A stretch of DNA of 64,000 nt. Source: Beta vulgaris subsp. vulgaris. Its lineage: Eukaryota > Streptophyta > Magnoliopsida > Caryophyllales > Amaranthaceae. The notes below the pieces were generated by a model. It saw nothing but the letters and a program-made list of their open reading frames with translations. It ran no database searches and was not told the DNA's origin. The stretch is taken from NCBI RefSeq assembly GCF_026745355.1, contig NC_079209.1:50548596-50612595 (forward strand). The letters are read 5' to 3'. Each line of letters opens with the position of its first letter. The first letter of the stretch is position 1. Positions 44,737-54,968 of the stretch are shown here, piece after piece. The translations under genes and the position numbers were made by a program.

Positions 44737-46811
44737 TACTTACGATGAGCAAATGTTAGCTAGATGCTTGTCTTTCTCCGTGGAAAAGCTTAACACATCT
44801 TAGAGCCACTGTCAAGGAAGAATGTTCCTCGCTACTGAGCGAAATTCCCAAGCAAAAATGCCTTTTGTTAGTCAAGAAAAGCCAATATACCCTCCATTGA
44901 ACTGTTGCTTTCTTTAATTTCATCACTCGTAGACCGTAGTGGTATACTAGTAGTACTTTTTTACTTCTCTTATTAAAACAGCTGAAATTTTAGTATTAAT
45001 TAGATTTTTTTTTTTCTTTTTATATGTTATATTTGGAGATACTTTATACTGTCCGGCTAGAGTACAATGTTGCATAACATGATTACATGACAATACAATC
45101 CTAAAAAAATAGAAGGGATTTAGGGTATTCGTGAGTAATGAGAGAATAACTATTAATAAGTTTGATTCACAACCTTGAATATCAGGGGATTCATGAGAAT
45201 AAAAAATATCTATTATTAAAATAGGTTGATTGGTTGAGAAGGATTTGGTTACACTATTGTATCACATAAGATGTACAATAGTTGTAGATTCGAACCTCTA
45301 GTTTTTATTTAAAGAAGGTGAAATAATTATTATGTAGCAACTCTTCTTGGTTGATCGCTCACTTAGACACTTATTATATTCTCGTCCAATTGGAAGAACT
45401 AATCCAATAATTCAATTTTTTTTTACAATTACATACTCTTTATGTTATATCTTTACTAGCAGGTTGGTTACACTTACAACCGAAATGGAAACCGTGCGTT
45501 TCGTGGTTCAAAAATGCCGAATCCCGTCATTTCCACTTCATGTATGAATAAAGCCTAGGTAAACAAATAAACTTAGGTTAAACAAAATTATTATGACATG
45601 AATTAACATTGTCTTAAAGTTGAATTTATCCCACTACTTATACATGGCTTCTTGGCAACCAACCTCTAGAGATACACGATAATTATCTTGTCGGTGTTGT
45701 ACAGAGAGAAACAGTTCGAAATCACTACTCTTAATCTGAATATTGCATAAGCAAGGTTCAAATTTGTGTATCTAATTAAAAGAAGATTCTTGTGACTGAC
45801 TGCCCAAATGAAAGAATTGGAGCTTATAAATCAATCAATTACCTCTTAATCAAGGAGTAAGAGAATTATAAAAGGAGGCAAAAATCAGGCAAGATAAAAT
45901 ATTAATGGACAAAAAATCAGCAAGGATAAAAAATTTTAATGTCCCCAAACGCGACTCATGTGCCCGACCTGTTTATGTTTGTGGTGACTACGGGCCTGTT
46001 CTCTCCAACTTAGTTCAGTTCAGTTGTTTTATGTCGAAAAAAACAGGCTCTACATCCTTCCCTCTAACCAAGTTCAGAGAAGCTAGAGTTAGCTAATATA
46101 AAAAAGGAAAAACTCGTGTACTTTATCAATTTGGGACATTGATTTTTTTTATTCGTTAAAAGCAACATACTTGAAATTTAACAAAGATGGTGATCAAATA
46201 ATTCTGACACTTTACAGATCACCAGGACGTACCCTTTTTCTCAAATTTTTCATTGAAAGAGAAGTAATTGATTCTTTTGGAAAAATAAAGCTAATTGTGA
46301 TTCAAATAGTCTACCATTGTTAAATGCAGCCAACATACGCCAAGAAGCAACTGAAAAATTTGCATGAGTTCCAGAACAAATGCAAAATTCGTTGCATCAT
46401 ATAGTTCCAAAGCCATCATTCATCAAGATGCACTGAATTAGGGGAAAAAAACAAAGGAAATTTCCGGAAGTGAGTTTTAGACAAACAGTATCAACTGCAG
46501 TGCCGTCAGATACTTGAGCATCCCATAGCTGGAGAACCAAGGGAATTCCTGTAGCACAAATTCCTCTCTTTTGTTGGTTCCGTTGCTATGCAAACCAAGT
46601 ATATTTTCGAGGAGCAAAGGAATTAAAAGATGTTAGTATAGTATAACTCTGACCAGATTTATCTAAAACTAATAGCCCCTCAAAAAAAATGTAAAACTAA
46701 TATTATAAGCCGATTTATGTGAATATATATTTTCAATAATATATCACACTTTTATTTCAATAGCAAGAAATATTTAAAAATTTCAATGATTAAAGGGAAA
46801 AATTGTTGAGA
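44737..46811. other. AT-rich intergenic DNA, no gene supported
   Basis: Short frames (for example 45347-45547 and 45905-46096) have no recognisable similarity. GGGCCTGTTCTCTCCAACTT near 45990 looks like a MITE terminus, but no partner end was found. Confidence 0.45.
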
Positions 46812-47140
46812 TTTATATAAGGCAAAATTGACCTCAACACCCTGAATTATAGCGCGGGTGCACCAAACAACCCAACTACGGCTTATAGCCAAAACACCCC
46901 AAAGTACGGACCTGGGTGCATAAATCAAGTGCGTATCCAAAATTCTGACCGGATTCTCTCCCCTTTCTTATTTTCTTCTTTTTTAACCCTAATTTTTTTA
47001 CTTAAACAAAAAAAGACGTGTGCTTTTCTCATTCTTCAAATAAACAAAGACTTTCTTTCCCTCCCTCTTACTTCCACGAATTCCTTCTTTCTTCCAAAAT
47101 GAACCCTAAATTTTGAAAGAGTGAAATCCGCGTAATAACA

Positions 47141-47266
47141 ATGAGCTCAGCTTCATCTTCAAGTTTTAAGAAGAATTCAAATACCAATTTAGGTTATGGT
47201 AGGGTTTACAGTCGATATCAATTGTCTACAGTAGTCCAAACTACTTGGAAGTTCAACCACAATTAA
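47141..47266 (+). pseudogene. Possible GRF-type zinc-finger fragment in MULE core
   Basis: An ATG-started 41-codon frame reads a Ser-rich start and then RYQLSTVVQTTWKFNHN. Plant GRF zinc-finger proteins often begin with a Ser-rich stretch followed by C-x-C-GL and a Trp-containing segment ending NPGR(K/R)F. Here the cysteines are absent (Arg-Tyr-Gln in their place) and the domain stops early. I infer a captured, decayed piece; chance similarity is possible. Confidence 0.3.
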
Positions 47267-47432
47267 GAAAAACCCTTCTATTGCTTCTTAATAATCAGCA
47301 ATCGACTTAGCCGGTGGAAATTCTGGCTATCGACCCCATTTATGGTAGAGACTGCACCCAAGCCCATACTTTGGGATGTTCTAGCTATAAGTCGTAGTTG
47401 AAACTGTTTGGCACCCGCTCTATACTTCAGGG

Positions 47433-47993
47433 TAGAGGTGTTCACGGTTTGGATTGATGCGGTTTTGGGATTGTAACCCAACCCAAACTGCAAATATACG
47501 CTTTGACATTTTTCCAACCCAAATCGCACCGCACTTTTGCTCAAACCAACCCAAACCGAACAGCACAAAACTCTTTGGTGCGGTTTAACCATTTTTTCCT
47601 CCGCGACATTAATTTTGTAATCTAAGAGTAAAAAAAATTATTAATAAATATAAAGAGTTGAAATAAATATGAAGTTGACTTCATAATTAGACATAAATAA
47701 TAATTTATAAAAACTGTCCGAGTTCTTTACCTCAAACTTCTTTTTTCAGTTGTATACTTGTATGCTACCTTGTTAGGTGTATTTATAAAAAATCTAAAAA
47801 ATATCGTATAAGATTGCTGTTTACGGTTCGGTTTCGGTTTACAAAAATTAAAGCCCAATCCAAATCGCAAACCACGGTTTGCTTGATATCATAACCCAAA
47901 TCGTAATTTTAAAACCGCAAACCAATCCAAACAGCGAAAATATGGTTTGGGTTGCGGTTGGGTGCGGTCGAGACCGCACTCTGAACAACCCTA
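47433..47993. mobile_element. hAT-like element nested in the MULE right arm
   Basis: The ends TAGAGGTGTTCA and (as complement) TAGGGTTGTTCA form the inverted repeat. Subterminal GCGGTTTGGGTTGCGG-like motifs recur on both sides. The 8-bp flanks CTTCAGGG (47425-47432) and GTTTAGGG (47994-48001) match at six positions. The left MULE repeat, which reads ATTCAGGG when complemented at the same place, shows the uninterrupted target. It contains no transposase. Confidence 0.85.
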
Positions 47994-48232
47994 GTTTAGG
48001 GTATTGAGAACAATTTTGCCTTTATATAATATGAACTCCATTTATTTTTGTTCAGTTGTTTCACTATAACTGTATGTTCCAGTATTCACATAACTCATAT
48101 CGAGCTTATTTATTTATTAATTTATAAACATAAATATAATCATATAGTATTTTGGATTTGATGTATCAATGTATTTTCATGATTCTTCTACTTATGATTT
48201 TTTTTGACATGTACTTCTTATGATTTTTAATA

Positions 48233-48739
48233 CTACATCCGTTTCTTTTTAATAGTTACGCTGCACCTTTCCACAGTTGTCAATGTAAATCGTTGAACAT
48301 TATTATCTCTAAATTTGAATTTATAAAAATTATAAAAAGTTGATAGTCCGAAAGTACATATTGAGATGAATCAAACAAGATATCACTTTTTTTTTTGATT
48401 CGGTAATTAACTGGCCAAGTAGGCTCAACCCTCATGAGTTAGGCAAGGGATTCCAACCCATAAGGAAACTTCAAGAGACTGAAAAGTGTGGATTTATACT
48501 CACAAGCAAATATCCACACAAACACCTCAAATTTGGGATTAATGAGAGCCGAACCATAGACCATGAGGTTAGGAGGTGGGAGCTCCAACCATTGGGCTCC
48601 CACGTGATTCTTAAGAAAAACAAGATATCACATGACTATATTTTTCCTTACCTATTAATCACAAATTATAGTCAATTATAAATTTGCGAATATTGTCAAA
48701 ACTCAAAGTGTAACAATTATTAGAAAGAGACACAAGTAG
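48233..48739. mobile_element. Stowaway-like MITE interrupted by a SINE
   Basis: The ends CTACATCCGTTTCTTTTTAA and (as complement) CTACTTGTGTCTCTTTCTAA are flanked by TA at 48231-48232 and 48740-48741. A SINE occupies 48387-48617; without it and its duplication the element is about 260 bp. Confidence 0.8.
48387..48617 (-). mobile_element. tRNA-derived SINE, minus strand, inside Stowaway
   Basis: Read on the minus strand it has an A box AGCCCAATGG and B box GGTTCGGCTCT near its 5' end, and a run of about ten A (T on the plus strand at 48387-48396) at the 3' end. AAACAAGATATCAC (14 bp) is duplicated exactly at 48373-48386 and 48618-48631. Confidence 0.88.
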
Positions 48740-48745
48740 TAATTG

Positions 48746-49538
48746 GTAACTAAAGATTTTCTTATTCAAATTTGTATATCAACAAGTGTAAAAATCGGAG
48801 TGAAACAACTATATAAAACACGTGCAAAGTTTAAGTATGACTTAGGTTTAGCGTTTCACATTTTTTTGTGGTCTCATTCTACCTTTAGACTGATACTGTT
48901 GATTATCTCCGTCAAACCTGACATCTGCATAAAATTGTCCTAACAAATTTGTGGATAAATTTTGAGTAGGGGGCAATGCAAAACACCGAGATGATATGTG
49001 CCAAGATATAAGAATCAAAATGGTAGCTAATTCTACCTTTTACTTTTCCACGATCAAATTGCGTGCTACAAGAGCCAACACCAACCACTTTTTTTTTTGG
49101 TTGATAATTACACCAACCACTTAGACCCACAATTATCCATAAATATTTTCCACAACATACAAGAAAAATAGTTCCAGAACGAGTATATATTACACCAACC
49201 TTTGAAAATCAATGTATTTCTAAAAATAGTACGAAAATCTTGTTAGACGACGTAAAATTTTCTCCCATGCATGCATGCATAAATTGACGAACATACACGT
49301 GATAAAGACTTACTTCGTTCAAATCCCCATCTCTAAAATTCATTTGGCATTGATTAACATCTGATAGCTACAACAAAATCTTATATGTTGTCTTGGTCTG
49401 CTAAATAACGGACAAGTTACTAAAATTGAGCTAACGCTTTTGCCATGGACCAGTTTGAAAGAAATTAAAGAAATGGTAGACAGGTAGCACACCATATATA
49501 AGTCTAAGTAACGGCTGCATTTCCAATGCATTCACATT
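48746..49538. other. AT-rich intergenic DNA, nothing recognised
   Basis: Includes a short CATG repeat near 49265-49280. No gene or transposon end was identified. Confidence 0.45.
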
Positions 49539-49551
49539 TTAAAACCACCAT

Positions 49552-51001
49552 TTTTTTTTTACAACGGGTAAAATTTGCATTAAATAAAATTGGAAGTACA
49601 TCCTAGCGGTAGTACAACCGGACATAAAATAAAGCAAATTGAAGCTAGAAGAGCTTCTTTGCGTACATATTCTAAGGAACAAAAGTAACTTAAAATTGGG
49701 GACAAAGTCTTGTTGAAGAAGACACAATATGAACGGAAACCTGATGAGAGACGACACCCATACGATCTTCAGAAATAGATTGCCACGGATCCGAATAAAG
49801 TAACAAAGAAGCAAGCTACGCCATTGGTAACTTCTGACCCTGTTTAGAGGGTACTGAGAGTTTAGTCTCACGAGACTGAAACTCTAAAGGGGTGGAGGTC
49901 GAAACTTGCCCCAAATTAGATTGGGGGGCCTCCCACAAGATGCATTTTTTGAGTGTGATGACTATGAAAGTCATCACAAGAACTTGGTGTGAATTATAAT
50001 AAAATAATTCACCCAAAATACGGATCCGAAGATCCCACCAAGGCCTCTCTAATCTAGAAGATCGAACCAAAACAAGATTACTGGAGCCATTACCTCTCAT
50101 TTTACCCAATACTTGAGCCCCTACCAATTCAGAGCTGGATCTGAATAGACCTAAACTAAAGCTTAAACTAGGAACATAAACAAGACAAAGGATATAATCC
50201 CAAAACATAATTCCACCCCGTTATCAACGTCGATTAACCTTCAGAAAACTGCAAGACACAAAAAAAAAAACAAAATAGGAAGTGAAAAGGGAAAGGGGGA
50301 ACACTGACTCAATTTACTAGGGGGGATGGGGGAGGGGGATACCTAACCTGTTAAGCAGGGGAAGGGGGTAGGGGAGGCCCAAGGAAGATCGAACACTAAA
50401 GAGGGGATGGGGAGGGGGAAGCCCAGTCTATACTAAGAAAAGTTAATCAGGGGAAGGGGAGGGGAAACACTAACAGATACCACGGGGATGGGGGAGGGGG
50501 AGCCCAGACCTAAACTAATAAATGTTAATCAGGGGAGGGGGAGGGGAAACATTAACGGCTAACACGTACGGGGATGGGGGAGGGGAAGCCCGGACTTAAC
50601 GAAACCGACCACGAAGAAGGGGAGGGGAAACAATAACGGTAATACGGGGATGGGGGAGGGGGAGCCCGGACCTAACGAAACCAACCACTAAGAAGGGGAG
50701 GGGGAAAACGAAATCTGAAAACAGGGTGACTAAGTCACCGACGACCGAAGGCAGGCGGAAATGCTAGGGTGGATAATCCACCGAACGACCACCGAGGGCG
50801 AGCGAACGATTTGAAGTAACGCGAAGTGGAGGATACCAATTAAACTAAAAAGGAAACTGAAAAAGGAACTCGCAGGAGAACCCGCCGGAGACCAATGCGG
50901 CGCCGGAACTCCGGCGAGTTCCTAGGGCTAGATGAGATAGGGGTTTTGTGTTTAGAAAGAAGGCAGAGAATATAGAGAGAGAGTGTGGTCCAGTTGCAGT
51001 C
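49552..51001 (-). mobile_element. LINE-derived element, minus strand, internally deleted
   Basis: A T run at 49551-49560 is the complement of a poly-A tail. TAAAACCACCAT (left, about 49540-49551) and TTAAACCACCAT (right, 51002-51013) form a near-exact target duplication. Read on the minus strand, the 5' region has CT-rich leader sequence, CTCGCCGGAGTTCCGGCG, a C-rich minisatellite and then an ORF-like segment (about 50208-49816) of up to 130 codons. No endonuclease or reverse transcriptase is present, so it is a non-autonomous derivative with both ends, about 1.45 kb long. Confidence 0.65.
50296..50710 (+). repeat. G-rich minisatellite, ~80-bp period
   Basis: Units starting GGGGATGGGGGAGGGGGAGC occur near 50320, 50403, 50484, 50570 and 50646, alternating with AGGGGAAGGGGAGGGGAAAC blocks. 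Runs of four or more G are closely spaced, so G-quadruplex formation is plausible. It lies in the 5' leader of the minus-strand LINE-derived element, which is C-rich in the sense orientation. Confidence 0.85.
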
Positions 51002-51178
51002 TTAAACCACCATCTTAGCTATGGCCTCCTAGGGATAGTTAACAAGTAACGACCCGTTTGGTAGTTGGTCATAAATTATGGTAATGAGAATGAATTTATG
51101 TGTACATTTATGAAAAATATCATTGTCCATTCCCATGGTAATTCTAATTGTTTGAGCCCATTTCCTGAACCAACTCAC

Positions 51179-51549
51179 TTATAGCAAAGTGACTAAAATA
51201 CCCCTACATCTAGGGAAGCCAATCCTCCACCAGCTGGAGCTGACTAAAATACCCTCATTTATTGGGGCTCCTATCCTCTATAAATAGGGGTTGTCTCATC
51301 AGACAAAGAAGGGAGATTCTAAGCTACAAAACCCAGAGCATCTCTCTCTACATTGATCACTTTCTCTCTCTACCTCAATCATTTACTGACTTGAGCGTCG
51401 GAGGGGTGATCCCGAGACCACCCCGGGGTAGGCTGACCTTGTTTTGCAGGATTCCGACGTACGGATAACGGAGCTCAGGCGTACCTTCTTCGGGCATACA
51501 TCAAGTCTTTCAGCACACATTAGCATCCTCAATTTCTTAGCGGAAACAG
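51179..51549 (+). mobile_element. 5' LTR end of a Tat-like gypsy element
   Basis: A TATA box (TATAAATA, 51279-51286) and a transcribed leader end in TCTTAGCGGAAACA, immediately followed by TTGGCGCCGTCCGTGGGGA (51551-51569), a primer-binding site type used by Tat/Ogre/Retand-like gypsy elements. The start of the LTR was not resolved; a MITE-like GACCCGTTTGGTAGTTGG segment lies at about 51050-51150. Only the left part of this element is in the window. Confidence 0.6.
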
Positions 51550-53305
51550 TTTGGCGCCGTCCGTGGGGATAGTACAAGAAGTTACTTTGCCACCACTGAG
51601 CAAGATTCACCTTGTTGCTACTCAGGCACCTCATTGTTGCTCAGATTTGTCCCCAACCAAGAAGACATGCTCCCAAGCCAACCGTTCCGGGAGTGCTCAA
51701 GCATCCCATAGGCACCTACGGTGCTATCCCTCTATACCAATGATGATGATTCCACCCCAATGGGGAATCCACCGTGAGGTCGGTCATCCCGGTCAGACAT
51801 AAGTAGCTGAACCTCCACCCATAACTGCAACAGACGTCACCTTGATTGCATCTCATCTTCAACAAACTCTCCAACAAAGTCGGATGGGTATGGTTTCCAC
51901 TCGTCGTAGGAGATCATTCGTCCTTCCTGAGATGGTCAGCCTAACCGGCTGTGACCTGTACAGAGGGAAGGAACCATCAAAGGGCAAAACATGTTACTCG
52001 GAAGAAGTTGCATCGAAGAACACAACCCATGAAGATTGATCTGAACAAGGGGTGCGGTGACTTAGAACCGCAAAACCCCTCCGGAATAAACAGTGGCACC
52101 CTCAAGTTTATGGTATAGTTCAGCCAGAAGTGCCTATTCATCAAAGGCACCAACTCATCAATGATACCCACTCATCCTTGGGTGCCCGCTCGGCCAAAAG
52201 AATATACTTAGCTAGATGTGCCTACTCATCATCGAAGGCACCAGCTCATCATCAGTACCTACTCCTTCAATGTACCCACTCATCCTTGGGTGCTTACTCA
52301 GCCGGAGCATCTACTCGGCCTTAGATGCCTACTCAACCAATGAGAAAGTGATCTCATCTTCAAAGGCACACCATCAAAAGACTTACGTCACCCAGATCGG
52401 TCAAGAAAAACTAAGACTGTCATGTCAACAAGGGCGAGCAATAGGAGACTCAAAAGGCGAGAATTTCGCCATGGCACCTCCTCAGTCAGGAGGGGGGAAA
52501 TCTCACTAACAAAGCCGAAAATGGTTAAGTACAACATATGGAAACATTCATGATGTCAAAGTGGCGAGGCTCAACGCCACCCATCTCCGCCATATCCAGA
52601 CCCGCCCGGCCAGTAGGAGACCCCCCTCTTCTTTTCCGAGCCATTCTCATACTTAGTCAAATTCAAGCTAAGTACTTATCGACACCCACTTGGACGACAT
52701 GGGGCTCATTAGCCCCTCATCCAAGTGGCGTCCGACCCGCTAGGCTGGTAGGAGACCCTCTCTCCTCTGTCGATCGCGAGCCGCTCTTATGCTTAGCCAA
52801 ATTTAGGCTAAGTAATTCATTTATACCTGCTCGGACAGGGGACCCGGTCGGCCACTCAGTCTTGCACATAACTTGAACCGAGGCACAATCCCAAGTCCCC
52901 CCTGCTCGGCTTGGAGAGCTGCTCGGCCAAAGGAGCTGCTCCGGCAGCCTATACTTCGTAAAAGTTCGATGGCGTTGCCCCCTAACCACCACCAGGGCAT
53001 TTCACCCCCCCTCTTGGGCCCAGCAGGGTACCCCAGAACATGGATCTCTCTCGGTTTCTGCTGGACGATCGCCTTGGGAAGGAATGATGCTACCCTATCC
53101 GATCATCCAGCGTGGGGCTAATTGCTTGAACGCCTCAGCTGGTCTGATGAATTCACTTGATGGAGGTGTGATGATTTTCGTCATGCCTTGAATAAAAAAC
53201 TTCTCCAACGACACTCAAATATGGAGAAGCCTTCTCCTGCTAACTAAGCCGAAAAAAACGAGTAAGTATCAACAATTGGACCTACTCGAGATCTGAGTAG
53301 CGTCG
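51550..53305 (+). other. Leader/internal region of Tat-like element, non-coding
   Basis: After the primer site there is no gag or pol. Degenerate phrases such as TACTCATC, ACTCGGCC and CATCCTTGGGTGC recur at 52130-52345. A pair of related blocks (near 52600 and 52735, sharing GTAGGAGACCC and AGCTAAGTA/GGCTAAGTA) lies further on. Tat elements often have such long, repeated leaders. The sequence is cut at 53310 by the minus-strand gypsy LTR. Confidence 0.45.
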
Positions 53306-53310
53306 TGAAT

Positions 53311-54950
53311 TGATAAGAGGTTTTTAGTGTGTCGTTAAAGCACTAAGAACCGCTTTCCAAACAATATTTATAAGTCCTAACAAGCAATTACTAAGAGAAT
53401 AGTAAGGGCAAGTCAAGGGTCGATCCACAGGGAAAATGGGATTGATTAAAGTCTATCAAGTTCAGACTACCTAATTGAAAAGTATTTGGGGTTTGAAAGA
53501 TGTTTGGTAACAATTAAGACTAACTATCAACTAGAACAAGCAAATATCAAGAGTTTAAATATCAAATAAAAGACACTAGAGTTAAGGTTACTAGTATGAA
53601 TAAGAACGAATGATGATTGTTAATGCGATTGTGAAGTAACAAAGACGATCATGCAAGGTTTAGTTCTCCTCTAAAATACTCGAGTCCTCTCTCGAATGGT
53701 CCTTAAGAGTAATCACTTAATCAATCAACTAAATCCTCTCTCGAATGGTCTTTAGTTAATTGATTAAGAGATTCAATAAGTTTGGAAAACCCCTAATGAA
53801 GGATCCCCTTAATTTCCATCCAATATCTTGGTATGGAAATTAAGTTGATTCTTGGGGATGATAAAAGAGTTCAAAATCCGATTTAAGAACATTTGAAATC
53901 AAAATACCAAAGTATAAATGTGATCAATATCTATCCTAGGGTCTCAAAACACCAAGATCAATGCATAAAGTTCTCCATACATCACAATCACATCAACAAC
54001 ATTTTTAAAACCCTAATTCATACTTTCACCCTAACCCTAGATATGAAACTACTCACTAATCATGGAGTTTAAGCAATTAAACATAAAATCTATGACTAAT
54101 CTAAGGCTAAACATGATTAAGAAATGATTAAACTAATGAAAATCGCAATTCATAAACTAAGAGAATGAAGATCTTAAATAATATGAGAACATAAACAAAC
54201 ACCAAGAGAATGAAATAAAAACTAAAACTTTGAATTGAATTGAATAAAAAGTACCTTGAATGTTAATCGAATCACAAACTATGATCTCTAATCTCAATTA
54301 CCAATGAAAACTCCAGTGTTTTCTCTCTAATACAAAACCCTAAAAAGTTGTGTGAAAGATAGAATAAAGCGTAAGTCCCCAACTCCTCTCGAAAAGAGGG
54401 TTTAATGATCGATTTTTTTGTCCGGATCGTGAGGTGCGGGCGCACCAAAAGGAGGTGCGGGCGCACCTGAGTCTTCTGCCTCAGGGTGGAACTCTCTTCG
54501 TCAAATGGTGCGGGCGCACCAGATGAAGGTGCGGGCGCACCAAATGTAAGGTGCGGGCGCCCCAATGTAGTCTGTTTTGTGCTCCAGAATTGGTCGATGG
54601 TGCGGGCGCACCAGTGGCTTGTGCGGGCGTACCATCGTGTGCGGGGCATAACAAGCACACCTCAGGCTACCTTTCAGCCTCTAGCTCGATCCCTTATGCC
54701 ATGTCTCGCATTTCTCGACCCCGAAGAGGGCAATACCTGCAATAGAAACACGAACAAACATGGTGAAAGCATATGTGCTAGAAATTCGATCGATATAGAT
54801 CGAAAATCTAGCAAAATGTCACTATGACCAAGTATGATCACGTGAATGAAATAGAAGGGAAAATGAGGAGAAAGAAGGAAGAAAAGGAGGAAAAGGGAGC
54901 TAAAACAAGCCAAAAGAAGGTCATAAAGTGCGTTAGAAACGCACTTATCA
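53311..54950 (-). repeat. 3' LTR of the gypsy element, 1640 bp
   Basis: The LTR starts TGATAAG and ends CTTATCA, a 7-bp inverted terminus, and the polypurine tract follows at 54951. It carries seven copies of the GGTGCGGGCGCACC motif between 54433 and 54633. On the minus strand its end contains CCCTGTGGATCGACCC, typical of Athila/Tat LTR termini. Confidence 0.85.
54433..54633. repeat. Paired GGTGCGGGCGCACC inverted repeats in LTR
   Basis: Starts at 54433, 54454, 54507, 54528, 54550 (variant), 54599 and 54620 (variant). Three successive pairs (54433/54454, 54507/54528, 54599/54620) are exactly 21 bp apart with different 7-bp linkers. Each motif is a 6-bp arm, GG centre and complementary 6-bp arm. 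Confidence 0.9.
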
Positions 54951-54968
54951 AACTCCCCCAAGCTTAGC
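54951..54968 (-). other. Polypurine tract of the gypsy element
   Basis: On the minus strand AGCTTGGGGGAGTT directly precedes the LTR, the usual primer site for plus-strand DNA synthesis in Athila/Tat elements. Confidence 0.8.

Larger units (their letters stand above)
46821..48020. mobile_element. Non-autonomous MULE with ~110-bp TIRs
   Basis: The ends GGCAAAATTG ... CAATTTTGCC are flanked by exact 9-bp copies of TTTATATAA at 46812-46820 and 48021-48029, the Mutator signature. The terminal repeats extend about 110 bp (CCCTGAATTATAG, ACGGCTTATAGC, CCCAAAGTA on the left match the complement on the right). The right repeat is interrupted by a hAT element at 47433-47993; without it the MULE is about 630 bp. 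The core carries a short GRF-like protein fragment. Confidence 0.88.

Noticed and set aside
45985..46080. MITE starting GGGCCTGTTCTCTCC
   Set aside because: No inverted partner end could be located.
47278..47592. Minus-strand 104-codon frame
   Set aside because: Spans the MULE right arm and the hAT border; an artefact of transposon repeats.
49539..50208. Two overlapping minus-strand frames as a host gene
   Set aside because: They are within a LINE derivative bounded by a poly-A tail and target duplication; no host-protein similarity.
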